A stretch of DNA of 64,000 nt, from NCBI GenBank assembly GCA_045642465.1, contig JAZUIY010000016.1, positions 496,001 to 560,000 on the forward strand. Reading direction: 5' to 3'. Origin of the DNA: RUG420 sp045642465 (GTDB lineage: Bacteria; Bacillota; Clostridia; Oscillospirales; Acutalibacteraceae). The notes beneath the pieces are model-generated. The model made no database searches. It was given only the letters and a program-made list of their open reading frames with translations, and was not told the origin of the DNA. The position numbers and the translations under genes are program-made. Shown here piece by piece: positions 24,977 through 33,259 of the stretch; position 1 is the stretch's first letter; each line of letters starts with the position of its first letter.

Positions 24977-27013
24977 TTAGACATATTGCTGGATGAACTG
25001 CATGATAGGCGCCGTCTGCAAATCCTTCTTGTCGGATTGGCTTGGAACGGTAAACAGTCCATCTTCATTTAGTGTAATTAAGCCCAGTTCCTTCATGGCA
25101 ATTAAGGCCACGCGGGTTTTGCACAGGTTGTTATCATCCACCTGTGTCTTGGACAGTAAGTATTCATAGGCCTGGGTGTCATAAGGAACGCCTCTCCTAA
25201 GGAAGGTGTAGAGGGCGCCGAAAATGTCCCGGCTCGGCAAAGCATAAGCTGCCTGTTCCTTGGTCAGCGGATGGTTTGCACGAATGCAGTCAAAAATCCG
25301 TTCGCCTTTCATCATGGCAGCGTCGTCTGCGCCAGCTGGACGAATGTCCTGAACAATGGTGGACACGCTCTGAATGCCGTTATACAAGTTGCGATTCAGT
25401 GTGCACACAAGGTCTATGGTATCCCCTCTGTTGTAAGGGAAGTTTTTATCGGAAAAACGAAGTACGTTAATCTTTACGTTTTGACCTTCTCTGTGAACGG
25501 TCAAACGTCGGTGCTGGTCGTGGTCACCCATGACATGCACTGCATCTATGACCATGTTATAAAGGCCAAAGACAGGGCTTGGGTTGTCGGTGCCAAACGG
25601 TTCCAGTAAATCTATGGAATCTAGGAGGCCTAAGCTGATGGCCTGTGGATTCAATTTGCAGTCTACCCGTAAATGAGGATAGATTTCTTCAATTTCATAA
25701 GCATACTCATTGATGGCCCTAATAAAGTCAATGAGTTTGTCGTCGGCAACGGTAACCCCTGCAGCCAACTCATGACCGCCATAGGCAAGGAGTAAATCCT
25801 TATTGGCATCCAGTGCTTCAAAGATATTAAATCCGTCTACCGAGCGGCAGGAGCCTTTATAGGTGTCATCTTTATGAGTCAGTACAATAACCGGTCTCAT
25901 ATAACGGGAAATCAGCTTAGATGCAACAATGCCAAGTACCCCTTCCTGCCAGTCTTCTCCAAAGACCACCATAACAGGCAAATGCGGCAGGATTGGTTTT
26001 TCTTTCATCATGGCAACCGCATCTTCATAGATTTTGGCTTCCGCATCATGACGGCTGTTGTTTAAGTTATTTAAGTTCTGTGCCAGTTCATAGGCTTCTG
26101 CAGGATCTTCAGCTAGGAGTAAATCCAAAGCCAGTTCAGCAGACTGCATACGGCCGGCAGCATTAATACGAGGTGCAATGCCGAAGGAAATATTCTGAGA
26201 AGTGAGACGTTTTCCTTTTAAGCCAGCCACTTCCAGAATGGCTTCTACACCCGGTCTTTGATAATTATTCAGCGCGCTGAGACCAAGGGTAACCAGTTTC
26301 CGGTTTTCTCCATACATTGGAACCAGATCAGCTACGGTACCAATGGCAACCAAGTCAATATAGTCTTCAATAATGCGTTCTGCATTGCCTTCAATGGCAC
26401 AGCATAATTTGAAGGCCACACCGACGCCACAGAATTCTCTAAACGGAACGTCAAAGTCCATTCTATGTGGGTCAACAATAGCCACACAGTCTGGCAATTC
26501 ATCCCCTGGCAGATGATGGTCTGTTACCACCAATTCCATGCCAAGTTCTTTAATGTAGTTGGCTTCTTCTACGGCAGCAATGCCGTTGTCAACGGTGACA
26601 ATTAAGTCGGTACCAAGGGCTTTGATTTTATCTACCACACTACGGCTCAAACCATATCCGTCAGTTTCTCGTTCCGGTAACAGACAAGTGACATTTGCTC
26701 CCTGGGCTTCCAAATAAGAATATAGCAAGGCAGTGGAGGTAACACCGTCTGCATCATAGTCACCATAGACACAGATGCGTTCGTAATCAAAAATAGCGTT
26801 ATTGATGCGTTCTACAGCCTTTTCCATATCCGGCAGAAGAAAAGCATCGGAAAGGTCTTCCGGTTCTGAGAAAAAGTCATCTAAAGCGGATTCATTGGAA
26901 ATGCCTCTCTGGGACAACAAAAGCGCAGCAAATGGGTCCAGCGAATATTCTTCCGCTAGACGAGCAGCCAATTCTTTGTTCGGGGCAATTAAGTCCCACA
27001 TTTTTCGGCTCAT
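24977..27013 (-). CDS. recJ: Single-stranded-DNA-specific exonuclease RecJ
   Basis: 5'-3' ssDNA exonuclease of the DHH family. 678 residues from the preferred start MSRKMWDLIAPNKELA. DHH motifs: VYGDYDADGVTS (motif I), VTVDNGI, VVTDHH (motif III), and VDPHR. A later DHHA1 domain contains YGGHELAAG, and an OB-like region follows. The ATG at 27013 is chosen because of GGGGAGGGATAGC just upstream; the frame remains open further but without a site. It heads the recJ-relA-MBL-hemZ-murJ-like operon. Confidence 0.96.
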   Translation of the reverse strand: MSRKMWDLIAPNKELAARLAEEYSLDPFAALLLSQRGISNESALDDFFSEPEDLSDAFLLPDMEKAVERINNAIFDYERICVYGDYDADGVTSTALLYSYLEAQGANVTCLLPERETDGYGLSRSVVDKIKALGTDLIVTVDNGIAAVEEANYIKELGMELVVTDHHLPGDELPDCVAIVDPHRMDFDVPFREFCGVGVAFKLCCAIEGNAERIIEDYIDLVAIGTVADLVPMYGENRKLVTLGLSALNNYQRPGVEAILEVAGLKGKRLTSQNISFGIAPRINAAGRMQSAELALDLLLAEDPAEAYELAQNLNNLNNSRHDAEAKIYEDAVAMMKEKPILPHLPVMVVFGEDWQEGVLGIVASKLISRYMRPVIVLTHKDDTYKGSCRSVDGFNIFEALDANKDLLLAYGGHELAAGVTVADDKLIDFIRAINEYAYEIEEIYPHLRVDCKLNPQAISLGLLDSIDLLEPFGTDNPSPVFGLYNMVIDAVHVMGDHDQHRRLTVHREGQNVKINVLRFSDKNFPYNRGDTIDLVCTLNRNLYNGIQSVSTIVQDIRPAGADDAAMMKGERIFDCIRANHPLTKEQAAYALPSRDIFGALYTFLRRGVPYDTQAYEYLLSKTQVDDNNLCKTRVALIAMKELGLITLNEDGLFTVPSQSDKKDLQTAPIMQFIQQYV

Positions 27014-27056
27014 GCTATCCCTCCCCGTTAGATAAATTAACCAATTAATTTTACTA

Positions 27057-27091
27057 CAAAAATGGCTTTCGTACAACAAAAAGCCATTTGT
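27057..27091 (-). terminator. Second hairpin downstream of tRNA-Ala
   Basis: On the minus strand AAATGGCTTT and AAAGCCATTT pair around an 11-nt loop and are followed by TTTTTG. It lies 44 bp before the recJ start and may be a back-up terminator for the tRNA transcript or an attenuator in front of recJ. Confidence 0.45.
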
Positions 27092-27100
27092 GCAAAAAAG

Positions 27101-27135
27101 AAAAAGTATCAAAGGAACACCCTTTGATACTTTTT
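27101..27135 (-). terminator. Terminator of tRNA-Ala
   Basis: AAGTATCAAAGG and CCTTTGATACTT make a 12-bp stem around a 4- to 5-nt loop; the minus strand continues with TTTTTCTTTTTT. It begins 5 bp after the encoded CCA of the tRNA. Confidence 0.88.
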
Positions 27136-27139
27136 CTCT

Positions 27140-27215
<76 letters not shown>

Positions 27216-27229
27216 GTAAGTTCTTAGAT

Positions 27230-27258
27230 ATAGTATCATAAAGGAAGGAGTAAGACAA
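27230..27258 (-). promoter_or_regulatory. Promoter of tRNA-Ala
   Basis: Minus strand TTGTCT (27253-27258), 17-bp spacer, TACTAT (27230-27235). It is placed 14 bp before the tRNA 5' end, as expected for a tRNA gene. Confidence 0.75.
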
Positions 27259-27268
27259 GCATTTTTCA

Positions 27269-27297
27269 TTGAGGGAATAAGACAAATGTCGTATACT
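27269..27297 (+). promoter_or_regulatory. Promoter of the small zinc-ribbon gene
   Basis: TTGAGG (27269-27274), 17-bp spacer, TATACT (27292-27297), 29 bp before the ATG at 27327. It is back-to-back with the tRNA-Ala promoter. Confidence 0.7.
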
Positions 27298-27326
27298 AAA
27301 TTCAGATTAGAAAAGAAGGAGTCTCT

Positions 27327-27656
27327 ATGGAACGCGAACACATTAATTTAAAGCAAGACCGGGTAAAGTTGAGTCAGATTCATCCTAGTTTACTTTGTCC
27401 TCATTGTGGAAAACAAGTAGAAATGAAACTCATAGAAACGGCTTTGGGTCTTACTTCAACCAATATGATTTTTGCTCACCATACTGCAGATTTATATTTC
27501 ATCTGTCCGGAATGCTTCTCTCTGATGACCGTTGATGATGGAAAATTATGTGACAATTACCTTTTAAATCAAGAGGAACACGAAGCCGGCATTCAAGAAC
27601 ACTTACGTGTGCTCTATCAGCTTCCGGTTGACTCCCTAAACTTCATAGAAGAATAA
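27327..27656 (+). CDS. Hypothetical small protein with two CxxC pairs
   Basis: 109 residues, soluble, acidic. Two CxxC knuckles, CPHC at about 24-27 and CPEC near 60-63, are placed as in a zinc ribbon. Between them is a hydrophobic stretch (STNMIFAHHTADLYFI). The C-terminal 45 residues are acidic and helical. I do not recognise the family. It has a good promoter, an AAGAAGGAG site 8 nt before the ATG and its own terminator, so it is a real monocistronic gene. It stands between tRNA-Ala and the rubrerythrin operon, with no functional hint from context. Confidence 0.8.
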   Translation: MEREHINLKQDRVKLSQIHPSLLCPHCGKQVEMKLIETALGLTSTNMIFAHHTADLYFICPECFSLMTVDDGKLCDNYLLNQEEHEAGIQEHLRVLYQLPVDSLNFIEE

Positions 27657-27662
27657 AAAGAA

Positions 27663-27690
27663 CCTCTCACAAATTGTGAGAGGCCTTTTT
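27663..27690 (+). terminator. Terminator between convergent genes
   Basis: CCTCTCACAA / TTGTGAGAGG, followed by CCTTTTTA. It ends the small zinc-ribbon gene and faces the end of the rubrerythrin gene. Confidence 0.88.
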
Positions 27691-27713
27691 ATATTTGGAT
27701 TCAGAATAGGTTC

Positions 27714-28304
27714 TTAGAAAAGTCTCTTTAAGTAGCCTTCCAAAGCCTTGCCGTGGCGGGCTTCATCTCTAGCCATTTCATGTACGGTGTCATGGATAGC
27801 GTCAAGACCATATTCCTTTGCTTTCAATGCAAGGTCAAACTTACCCTGGGTAGCACCGTATTCACAGTCTACTCTCCAAGCAAGGTTAGCCTTGGTGTCA
27901 GCCTTCATGTTTGGTTCCAGGTCTTCCCCTAAGAGTTCAGCGAACTTTGCAGCATGTTCAGCTTCTTCAAAAGCAGCCTTTTCCCAATAGAGACCAACTT
28001 CCGGAAGTCCTTCTCTGTGTGCAATTCTAGCCATGCAGAGATACATACCAACTTCAGAGCATTCACCCTGGAAGTTTGCCATGAGCTGATCAAAGATGTA
28101 CTTCTTAACATCTTCAGGAATGTCAGCGTTGTTCTTTACAGTCTTTGCGTATACGCCATATTCATGGGTAGCAGCAAGTTCTGCATCTGCAGCCATTTCC
28201 TTGAACTTTTCACCAGGAACGCCGCAAACCGGACACTTGAAATCTGCAGGGATTTCATCTGCTTCATAAACATAACCACATACAGGACATACATACTTTG
28301 CCAT
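27714..28304 (-). CDS. Reverse rubrerythrin (N-terminal rubredoxin domain)
   Basis: Non-haem diiron peroxide-scavenging protein of anaerobes. 196 residues with the rubredoxin-type Fe(Cys)4 domain first (CPVCGYVYEADEIPADFKCPVCG, Cys pairs near 5-8 and 24-27), then the ferritin-like diiron domain with conserved Glu/His in GECSEVGMYLCMARIA, FEEAEHAAKFAELLGE and MARDEARHGKALEGYL. This is the reverse of the domain order in classical rubrerythrin. Start ATG 28304 after TAGGAGGTTTTATATT. It is 29 bp downstream of the PerR/Fur gene, pointing to one peroxide-response operon. Confidence 0.94.
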   Translation of the reverse strand: MAKYVCPVCGYVYEADEIPADFKCPVCGVPGEKFKEMAADAELAATHEYGVYAKTVKNNADIPEDVKKYIFDQLMANFQGECSEVGMYLCMARIAHREGLPEVGLYWEKAAFEEAEHAAKFAELLGEDLEPNMKADTKANLAWRVDCEYGATQGKFDLALKAKEYGLDAIHDTVHEMARDEARHGKALEGYLKRLF

Positions 28305-28333
28305 AATATAAAACCTCCTAAATGGAAAAATAA

Positions 28334-28726
28334 TTACTGTTGCCCTTTCTCTTTACAACTTGGACAAAGTCCATCAAACATTAAAGAGTAAGAATCAATG
28401 GATACACCCGACACTTTGCCAGCCGCTTCTTCAATGGCAGGAATGATTGGCATATCCAAGTCTATGATACGCTTACATTCCTTGCAATACAAATGATAGT
28501 GTTGATTCGTATTCGCATCGTAATGCTCGGAAGATTCTGAATGCAACACCAGCACTTTGTTGTCTGCGGCAAGTTGTTTTAAGTTGCGATACACCGTAGC
28601 AAGGCTAATTTTTGGACAAACCTCCCGAACAGAAAAATAAACTTCTTCAGCGGTTGGATGATCATATCTGGAACATAAGTTGTCCATAATGGCATCTCTT
28701 TGTTTGCTTTTCCGTTCTAAAGCCAC
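28334..28726 (-). CDS. Fur-family regulator, probably PerR type
   Basis: 130 residues. The N-terminal winged helix (HPTAEEVYFSVREVCPKISLATVYRNLKQL) and the C-terminal dimer/metal domain (HYDANTNQHYHLYCKECKRIID) are standard Fur family. Two CxxC pairs (CKEC, CPSC) form the structural zinc site. The His/Asp ligands of the regulatory site (HYD, QHYH, IID) are present. Co-transcription with reverse rubrerythrin favours a peroxide-sensing PerR role over iron uptake control, but Fur is not excluded. The start is GTG 28726 after AGAGGTGACACACC. A long Fur-box-like dyad lies 54 bp upstream, implying autoregulation. Confidence 0.9.
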   Translation of the reverse strand: MALERKSKQRDAIMDNLCSRYDHPTAEEVYFSVREVCPKISLATVYRNLKQLAADNKVLVLHSESSEHYDANTNQHYHLYCKECKRIIDLDMPIIPAIEEAAGKVSGVSIDSYSLMFDGLCPSCKEKGQQ

Positions 28727-28779
28727 GGTGTGTCACCTCTTTCCCTTTGCTCCTTACGAGAGAAGAATTCGTGAAAATA

Positions 28780-28821
28780 ATAATCACTATCATTTACAGT
28801 AACATAAACGATAGTGATTAT
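28780..28821. promoter_or_regulatory. Fur/PerR-box-like operator
   Basis: ATAATCACTATCATTTA and TAAACGATAGTGATTAT form 17-bp arms with a single mismatch and an 8-bp spacer. The right arm continues as GATAGTGATTATCATT, close to the classical Fur box GATAATGATTATCATT. Located just upstream of the Fur/PerR gene and 20 bp beyond the argD stop. Confidence 0.75.
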
Positions 28822-28841
28822 CATTAACAATTTATGAATTT

Positions 28842-30020
28842 TTATGCCTGCAACAAACTTGCCATAATTGCAAGACCTTCGTCCAGTTCTTCTTTCGTAA
28901 TAACCAATGGAGGCAACAGACGTAATACATTTTGTCCTGCAGTCAAGGTCAAAAGACCTCTATCCATTAATGCTTTAGCAAGGTCTTTGTTGTTAATTCC
29001 GTCGAGTCCGATACCAATCATTAAGCCAAGGCCTTTAATACCGGTAATGACATCGGAATTCCAAGAAGCAATGGTTTCCCGAATATACTTACCCTTGGCT
29101 TCTACTTCTTCCAGCAATTCGTCAGTAACGGTTTCCATAACCACGTTAGCGGAAGCAGCAGCAACAGGGTTACCACCAAAGGTGGAACCATGGGAACCAG
29201 GAGTCATAACGTCCTTCAGTGCTTCAGAACAAATGAAACCGCCCATTGGCAAGCCGCCTGCAACGCCCTTTGCAAAGGATACCACATCCGGCTGAATGTC
29301 ATAATTCTGATAACAGAAGAACTTACCGGTTCTTCCAATACCGGTCTGTACTTCATCAATTAAGAGAAGCAGATTATTTTCTTTACAGTAAGCTGCTACC
29401 TGTTGAACGTATTCCTTGTCCAGTGGCATTACGCCGCCTTCCCCTTGAATCAGTTCCATCATAACAGCACAGGTCTTGTCATTTACTTCAGCTTTCAGAG
29501 CTTCTAAGTCGTTAGCAGGAACATAGGAAAAACCTGGAGTAAACGGCATAAAGAATTCATGGAAGTGATCCTGACCGGTTGCCTTCAAGGTAGTAATGGT
29601 TCTACCGTGGAAGGAATTGAGCAAGGTCACAATGTTAGAACGGTCTTCGTCCCCAGTGGTGTCGTGGCTATATTTCCGAGCCAATTTTACCATACCTTCG
29701 TTGGCTTCTGCGCCAGAGTTCCCAAAGAACACGCGGCCACCCATACCACTTTTCTTTACCAACTGTTCAGCCAGTTTAGCACATGGTTCGGTATACCAAA
29801 GGTTAGAAATGTGGCAAAGCTTAGAAGCCTGTTCTGCAATGGCTTTGGCCTGCTTTTCATTGCCATAGCCGATGGAACTTACGCCGATTCCGGAAGTAAA
29901 GTCAATGTACTTTTTTCCTTCATCATCATACAAAGTAGCACCTTCACCATGATCAATAATCAGTGGGAACCGTGCATAGGTATGCATTACATATTCGTTA
30001 TCTAATTCTTTAATCGTCAT
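28842..30020 (-). CDS. argD: Acetylornithine aminotransferase ArgD
   Basis: PLP-dependent class III transaminase making N-acetylornithine from the semialdehyde. 392 residues. Visible family blocks: DFTSGIGVSSIGY near residue 40, NSGAEANEGMVKLAR (phosphate binding, about 101-115), DEVQTGIGRTGKFF (about 219-232) and the PLP lysine in VSFAKGVAGGLPMGG. The start ATG at 30020 overlaps the end of argB by 11 bp. Last gene of argC-argJ-argB-argD. Confidence 0.95.
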   Translation of the reverse strand: MTIKELDNEYVMHTYARFPLIIDHGEGATLYDDEGKKYIDFTSGIGVSSIGYGNEKQAKAIAEQASKLCHISNLWYTEPCAKLAEQLVKKSGMGGRVFFGNSGAEANEGMVKLARKYSHDTTGDEDRSNIVTLLNSFHGRTITTLKATGQDHFHEFFMPFTPGFSYVPANDLEALKAEVNDKTCAVMMELIQGEGGVMPLDKEYVQQVAAYCKENNLLLLIDEVQTGIGRTGKFFCYQNYDIQPDVVSFAKGVAGGLPMGGFICSEALKDVMTPGSHGSTFGGNPVAAASANVVMETVTDELLEEVEAKGKYIRETIASWNSDVITGIKGLGLMIGIGLDGINNKDLAKALMDRGLLTLTAGQNVLRLLPPLVITKEELDEGLAIMASLLQA

Positions 30021-30900
30021 AGTTCTCTTCTCCCTTCCAAATCATAGTACCAATACCCTTGTGAGACAGAATTTCAATCAGAATAGAATGAGGGTTTCTG
30101 CCGTCCAGAATATGGGTTCTGGAAACACCCATATCCAAGGCCTTTTTGCAGCAATCAATTTTTGGAATCATGCCGCCGGAAATAATACCGGATTCTTTCA
30201 GTCCATCAATTTCATCCAAACGGATCTGACGAATGAGAGAGTCTGGGTCCTTCGGGTCAGCACAAACGCCAACCACGTCAGTCATCAAAATGAGTTTTTC
30301 AGCATTCAAGGCAACTGCAATTTCAGCTGCAGCAGTATCTGCATTAATGTTATAGCAAGTGTTGCCGTCCAAGCCGGCAGCTACCGTGCTGACAACAGGA
30401 ATGGCACCCTTAGAAAGGATTATCTTAATGATATCAGGGTCTACGCCGACTACTTCCCCAACCAGGCCGTAGTCACATCCATCACCCTTATCCAGTTTGG
30501 TAGCGGTAATGAAGTTGTCATCCATACCGCAGATACCGATGGCGTGACCGCCAAGGTGGTTAATCATGGTAACCAGGTTCTTGTTTACCTTACCGGCAAG
30601 AACGCTCTGTACCACATCCATGGTTTCCTGGTCCGTATAACGGAGACCGTTTACGAACTTGGATTCGTGGCCAATCTTATCTAGCATAGCGTTGATTTCA
30701 GGACCGCCGCCATGAACCACAATGACATTAATGCCAACCAGGGAAAGCAAAACAATGTCATGAATAACTGCATCGCACAGTTCTTCGGATACCATAGCGT
30801 TGCCGCCGTATTTAATGACAATGGTTTTGCCATAATATTTTTGAATATAAGGAAGCGCTTCTACTAAGATTTGCGCTTTGTCCATAGAAGAAATTGACAT
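30010..30900 (-). CDS. argB: Acetylglutamate kinase ArgB
   Basis: Phosphorylates N-acetylglutamate; usual point of arginine feedback control. 296 residues. Amino-acid-kinase features: IVIKYGGNAM near residue 28, VVHGGGPEIN near 61-70, and the C-terminal MIPKIDCCKKALDMGV block with Lys. The N-terminal extension with a mobile helix (MSISSMDKAQILVEALPYIQ) is of the type seen in arginine-inhibited hexameric enzymes. Start ATG 30900, 11 bp after argJ. Confidence 0.96.
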   Translation of the reverse strand: MSISSMDKAQILVEALPYIQKYYGKTIVIKYGGNAMVSEELCDAVIHDIVLLSLVGINVIVVHGGGPEINAMLDKIGHESKFVNGLRYTDQETMDVVQSVLAGKVNKNLVTMINHLGGHAIGICGMDDNFITATKLDKGDGCDYGLVGEVVGVDPDIIKIILSKGAIPVVSTVAAGLDGNTCYNINADTAAAEIAVALNAEKLILMTDVVGVCADPKDPDSLIRQIRLDEIDGLKESGIISGGMIPKIDCCKKALDMGVSRTHILDGRNPHSILIEILSHKGIGTMIWKGEENYDD

Positions 30901-30911
30901 AGTGTGCTCCT

Positions 30912-32132
30912 TTAAGTTCTGTAGTCGCCGTTGATCTTTACGTAGTCGTAGGTTAAGTCACAGCCCCAGCAAGTTGCTTCGCCGTTGCCGTCACCTACAT
31001 TGCATTTAATAATAACTTCCTTTTCGGAAAGAATGGTGGTTGCTAATGCTTCGTCAAAGGCAACCCCGCGGCCCTTCTGGCAAACAGTAATGCTACCGGC
31101 GGTAGAAGCCATTTCAATAGTAACAGCTTCTGGGTCAAAGTCTGCGCCGGAATACCCCATGGCACAAAGGATACGGCCCCAGTTGGCGTCTTTGCCGAAA
31201 ATGGCAGCCTTGGTAAGAGAGGAAGAAATAACGCTCTTACTCATCAGTTCTGCAGTAGCTTCGTCTTTGGCACCGGTTACTTCACAGGTAATTAAGTGAG
31301 ATGCCCCTTCCCCGTCTTCTGCCATCAGTTTGGCCAAGTCTGTGCAAAGCTGCATGAGAACGGAAACAAAGGTGTCAAAAGCTTCATTCTTTTCACGGAT
31401 GACGTTGTTTTCTGCCATACCGTTGGCAAGAATCATGCAGGAGTCGTTGGTGGACATGTCACCGTCAACGCTGATGCGGTTGAAGGTTTTTGCTACTACC
31501 AGATGCAAAGCTTCCTTCAGCATTTCGGAAGTAATGGCTACGTCCGTGGTCAGGTAGCAAAGCATGGTGCCCATGTGTGGATGAATCATACCGGAACCCT
31601 TGGAAATACCGCCTAAGTGACATGTCTTTCCGTCCAGTTCGAATTCATAAGCGAATTCTTTCTTTACGGTGTCAGTGGTCATGATGGCATGAGCCATGGC
31701 ATCGGAACCGTCTGGATTTAAGCCTTGAAGCAGATTTGGAAGTGCTTCAACAATGGCTTCTACGTTTAATCTGACACCAATGACGCCGGTGGATGAAACC
31801 AGAACGTCATCTTCTTTCAGATTCAGTGCCTTAGCAACAGCCTGACATTCCATAGCGCAGGTTTCTTCCCCTTCCGGAGCACAGGCGTTGGCAATATAAC
31901 TATTTGCAATGATGACCTGAGCGGTACCATTTTCCAAGTGCTTCATGTCCACCCATACAGGAGCAGCTTTTACCTTATTGGTGGTAAACATACCTGCGGC
32001 AGCACAAAGGGTTTCGGAATAAATCATACCCAAGTCATTTCTATCTGGTTTAGATGTGGCCTTAATGCCGGCGTGTACGCCGTTGGCTACAAAGCCTTTT
32101 GCGGCACATATGCCGCCAAAAATCTGTTTCAT
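30912..32132 (-). CDS. argJ: Glutamate N-acetyltransferase / amino-acid acetyltransferase ArgJ
   Basis: Recycles the acetyl group from N-acetylornithine to glutamate. 406 residues. The autoprocessing site is visible as HPHMGTMLCYLTTDV near residue 178-190, where cleavage before the Thr gives alpha and beta chains with Thr as nucleophile; SSTGVIG near 112-118 supplies the oxyanion site. Whether it also uses acetyl-CoA (bifunctional) cannot be read here, but no argA-type synthase is in the cluster. Start 32132, 10 bp after argC. Confidence 0.95.
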   Translation of the reverse strand: MKQIFGGICAAKGFVANGVHAGIKATSKPDRNDLGMIYSETLCAAAGMFTTNKVKAAPVWVDMKHLENGTAQVIIANSYIANACAPEGEETCAMECQAVAKALNLKEDDVLVSSTGVIGVRLNVEAIVEALPNLLQGLNPDGSDAMAHAIMTTDTVKKEFAYEFELDGKTCHLGGISKGSGMIHPHMGTMLCYLTTDVAITSEMLKEALHLVVAKTFNRISVDGDMSTNDSCMILANGMAENNVIREKNEAFDTFVSVLMQLCTDLAKLMAEDGEGASHLITCEVTGAKDEATAELMSKSVISSSLTKAAIFGKDANWGRILCAMGYSGADFDPEAVTIEMASTAGSITVCQKGRGVAFDEALATTILSEKEVIIKCNVGDGNGEATCWGCDLTYDYVKINGDYRT

Positions 32133-32142
32133 AGTGTCTCCT

Positions 32143-33075
32143 TTACAGCAAGCTCTCGGTTTCCGGAAGACCCAACATTAAGTTCATGTTCTGAACAGCG
32201 GATCCGGAAGCACCCTTGCCCAAATTATCAAAACGGGAAACAATGACAATCCGGTCATCGTTACCACAAACGGAAAGTTCAACTTTGTTGGTTCCGGCAT
32301 ACGGATTGGCAGCCAGGAACCTGGATGTTACTACTTCCTCTGTAACGGAAATAAACGTGCAGTTTCTGTAGTATTCAAACAACATGTCACGAATTTGCGA
32401 TGCAGTGAACCCGTTGACAAACTGCTTATGCAGTGGAATGGAAACTTCCATGCCCTTATAGTAGTCATCTACAATTGGGCTAAATACCGGAGGCAAAGTC
32501 AGGCCACAGACCTGCTGCATTTCCGGAAGATGCTTATGATTTCCGTTAAGCCCATACTGTCTCGGGGCATCCAGTTCCACTGGACGGTCTTCTGCTTCAT
32601 AGTCGGCAATCATAGATTTCCCGCCGCCGGAATAACCGGTCAAAGAAAAGGCGGTTAACGGCGTATCCGCATTGACAATGCCCAGCTTCACCAGAGGATA
32701 AGCAATGGAAATGAATCCGGTGGCATGACAGCCAGGGTTTGCTACCCTCTTGGAATGGATAATGGCATCCCGGTGTTCGTAACTGAGTTCTGGGAAACCG
32801 TAATCCCAAGCAGGATTCACTCTGTGGGCTGTGGAAGCATCAATGACTTTAACGTCTGGATTTTCAATGAAGCTGACTGCTTCAATGGCAGCTGCATCAG
32901 GCAGGCAAAGGAAAACAAGGTCTGCTTCATTGAGGTACTTTTTTCGAAGTTCAACATCTCTTCGCTGGTCATCCGGAATCAACATTAAGTCAATGTCGGT
33001 ACGGGCGCCGAGACGATCGAAAATCTGTAATCCGGTGGTGCCGGATTTCCCGTCAATATAAACCTTTGGGTTCAT
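32143..33075 (-). CDS. argC: N-acetyl-gamma-glutamyl-phosphate reductase ArgC, short type
   Basis: NADPH-dependent reduction of acetylglutamyl phosphate. 310 residues, the shorter (type 2) subfamily rather than the ~345-residue form. N-terminal VYIDGKSGTTGLQI replaces the usual GASGYTG motif, as in that subfamily; the catalytic Cys is in VANPGCHATG and the catalytic His is in the GMEVSIPLHKQF region. First gene of the arg operon, with its own promoter and an ATG at 33075 behind AAAGGAGGGG. Confidence 0.94.
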   Translation of the reverse strand: MNPKVYIDGKSGTTGLQIFDRLGARTDIDLMLIPDDQRRDVELRKKYLNEADLVFLCLPDAAAIEAVSFIENPDVKVIDASTAHRVNPAWDYGFPELSYEHRDAIIHSKRVANPGCHATGFISIAYPLVKLGIVNADTPLTAFSLTGYSGGGKSMIADYEAEDRPVELDAPRQYGLNGNHKHLPEMQQVCGLTLPPVFSPIVDDYYKGMEVSIPLHKQFVNGFTASQIRDMLFEYYRNCTFISVTEEVVTSRFLAANPYAGTNKVELSVCGNDDRIVIVSRFDNLGKGASGSAVQNMNLMLGLPETESLL

Positions 33076-33106
33076 AAAAACCCCTCCTTTGCGAAAAGTT
33101 ATACGT

Positions 33107-33135
33107 ATAATAATACATAATTATTGTATATTCAA
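33107..33135 (-). promoter_or_regulatory. argC promoter with an ArgR-like dyad in its spacer
   Basis: Minus strand TTGAAT (33130-33135), 17-bp spacer, TATTAT (33107-33112). The spacer ATACAATAATTATGTAT is itself a partial palindrome (ATACA/TGTAT arms), the AT-rich type that ArgR binds. A further palindrome AATATGCATATT lies upstream at 33193-33204. ArgR control is inferred; the regulator gene is at 36251-36709. Confidence 0.5.
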
Positions 33136-33213
33136 TGGAATACTATACATATTTTTAAGTTTTATTGCATATTTCACATTTTTTCATGAAATAATATGCA
33201 TATTCCAAACATG

Positions 33214-33246
33214 GAAAACGGCAGTGCACGAATGTCATGCACTGCC
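33214..33246 (-). terminator. Terminator after tyrS
   Basis: GGCAGTGCA and TGCACTGCC form a 9-bp perfect stem with a 9-nt loop; on the minus strand it is followed by GTTTTCC, a short T run. It lies 13 bp after the tyrS stop. Confidence 0.75.
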
Positions 33247-33259
33247 CTTTTTATCTTAC

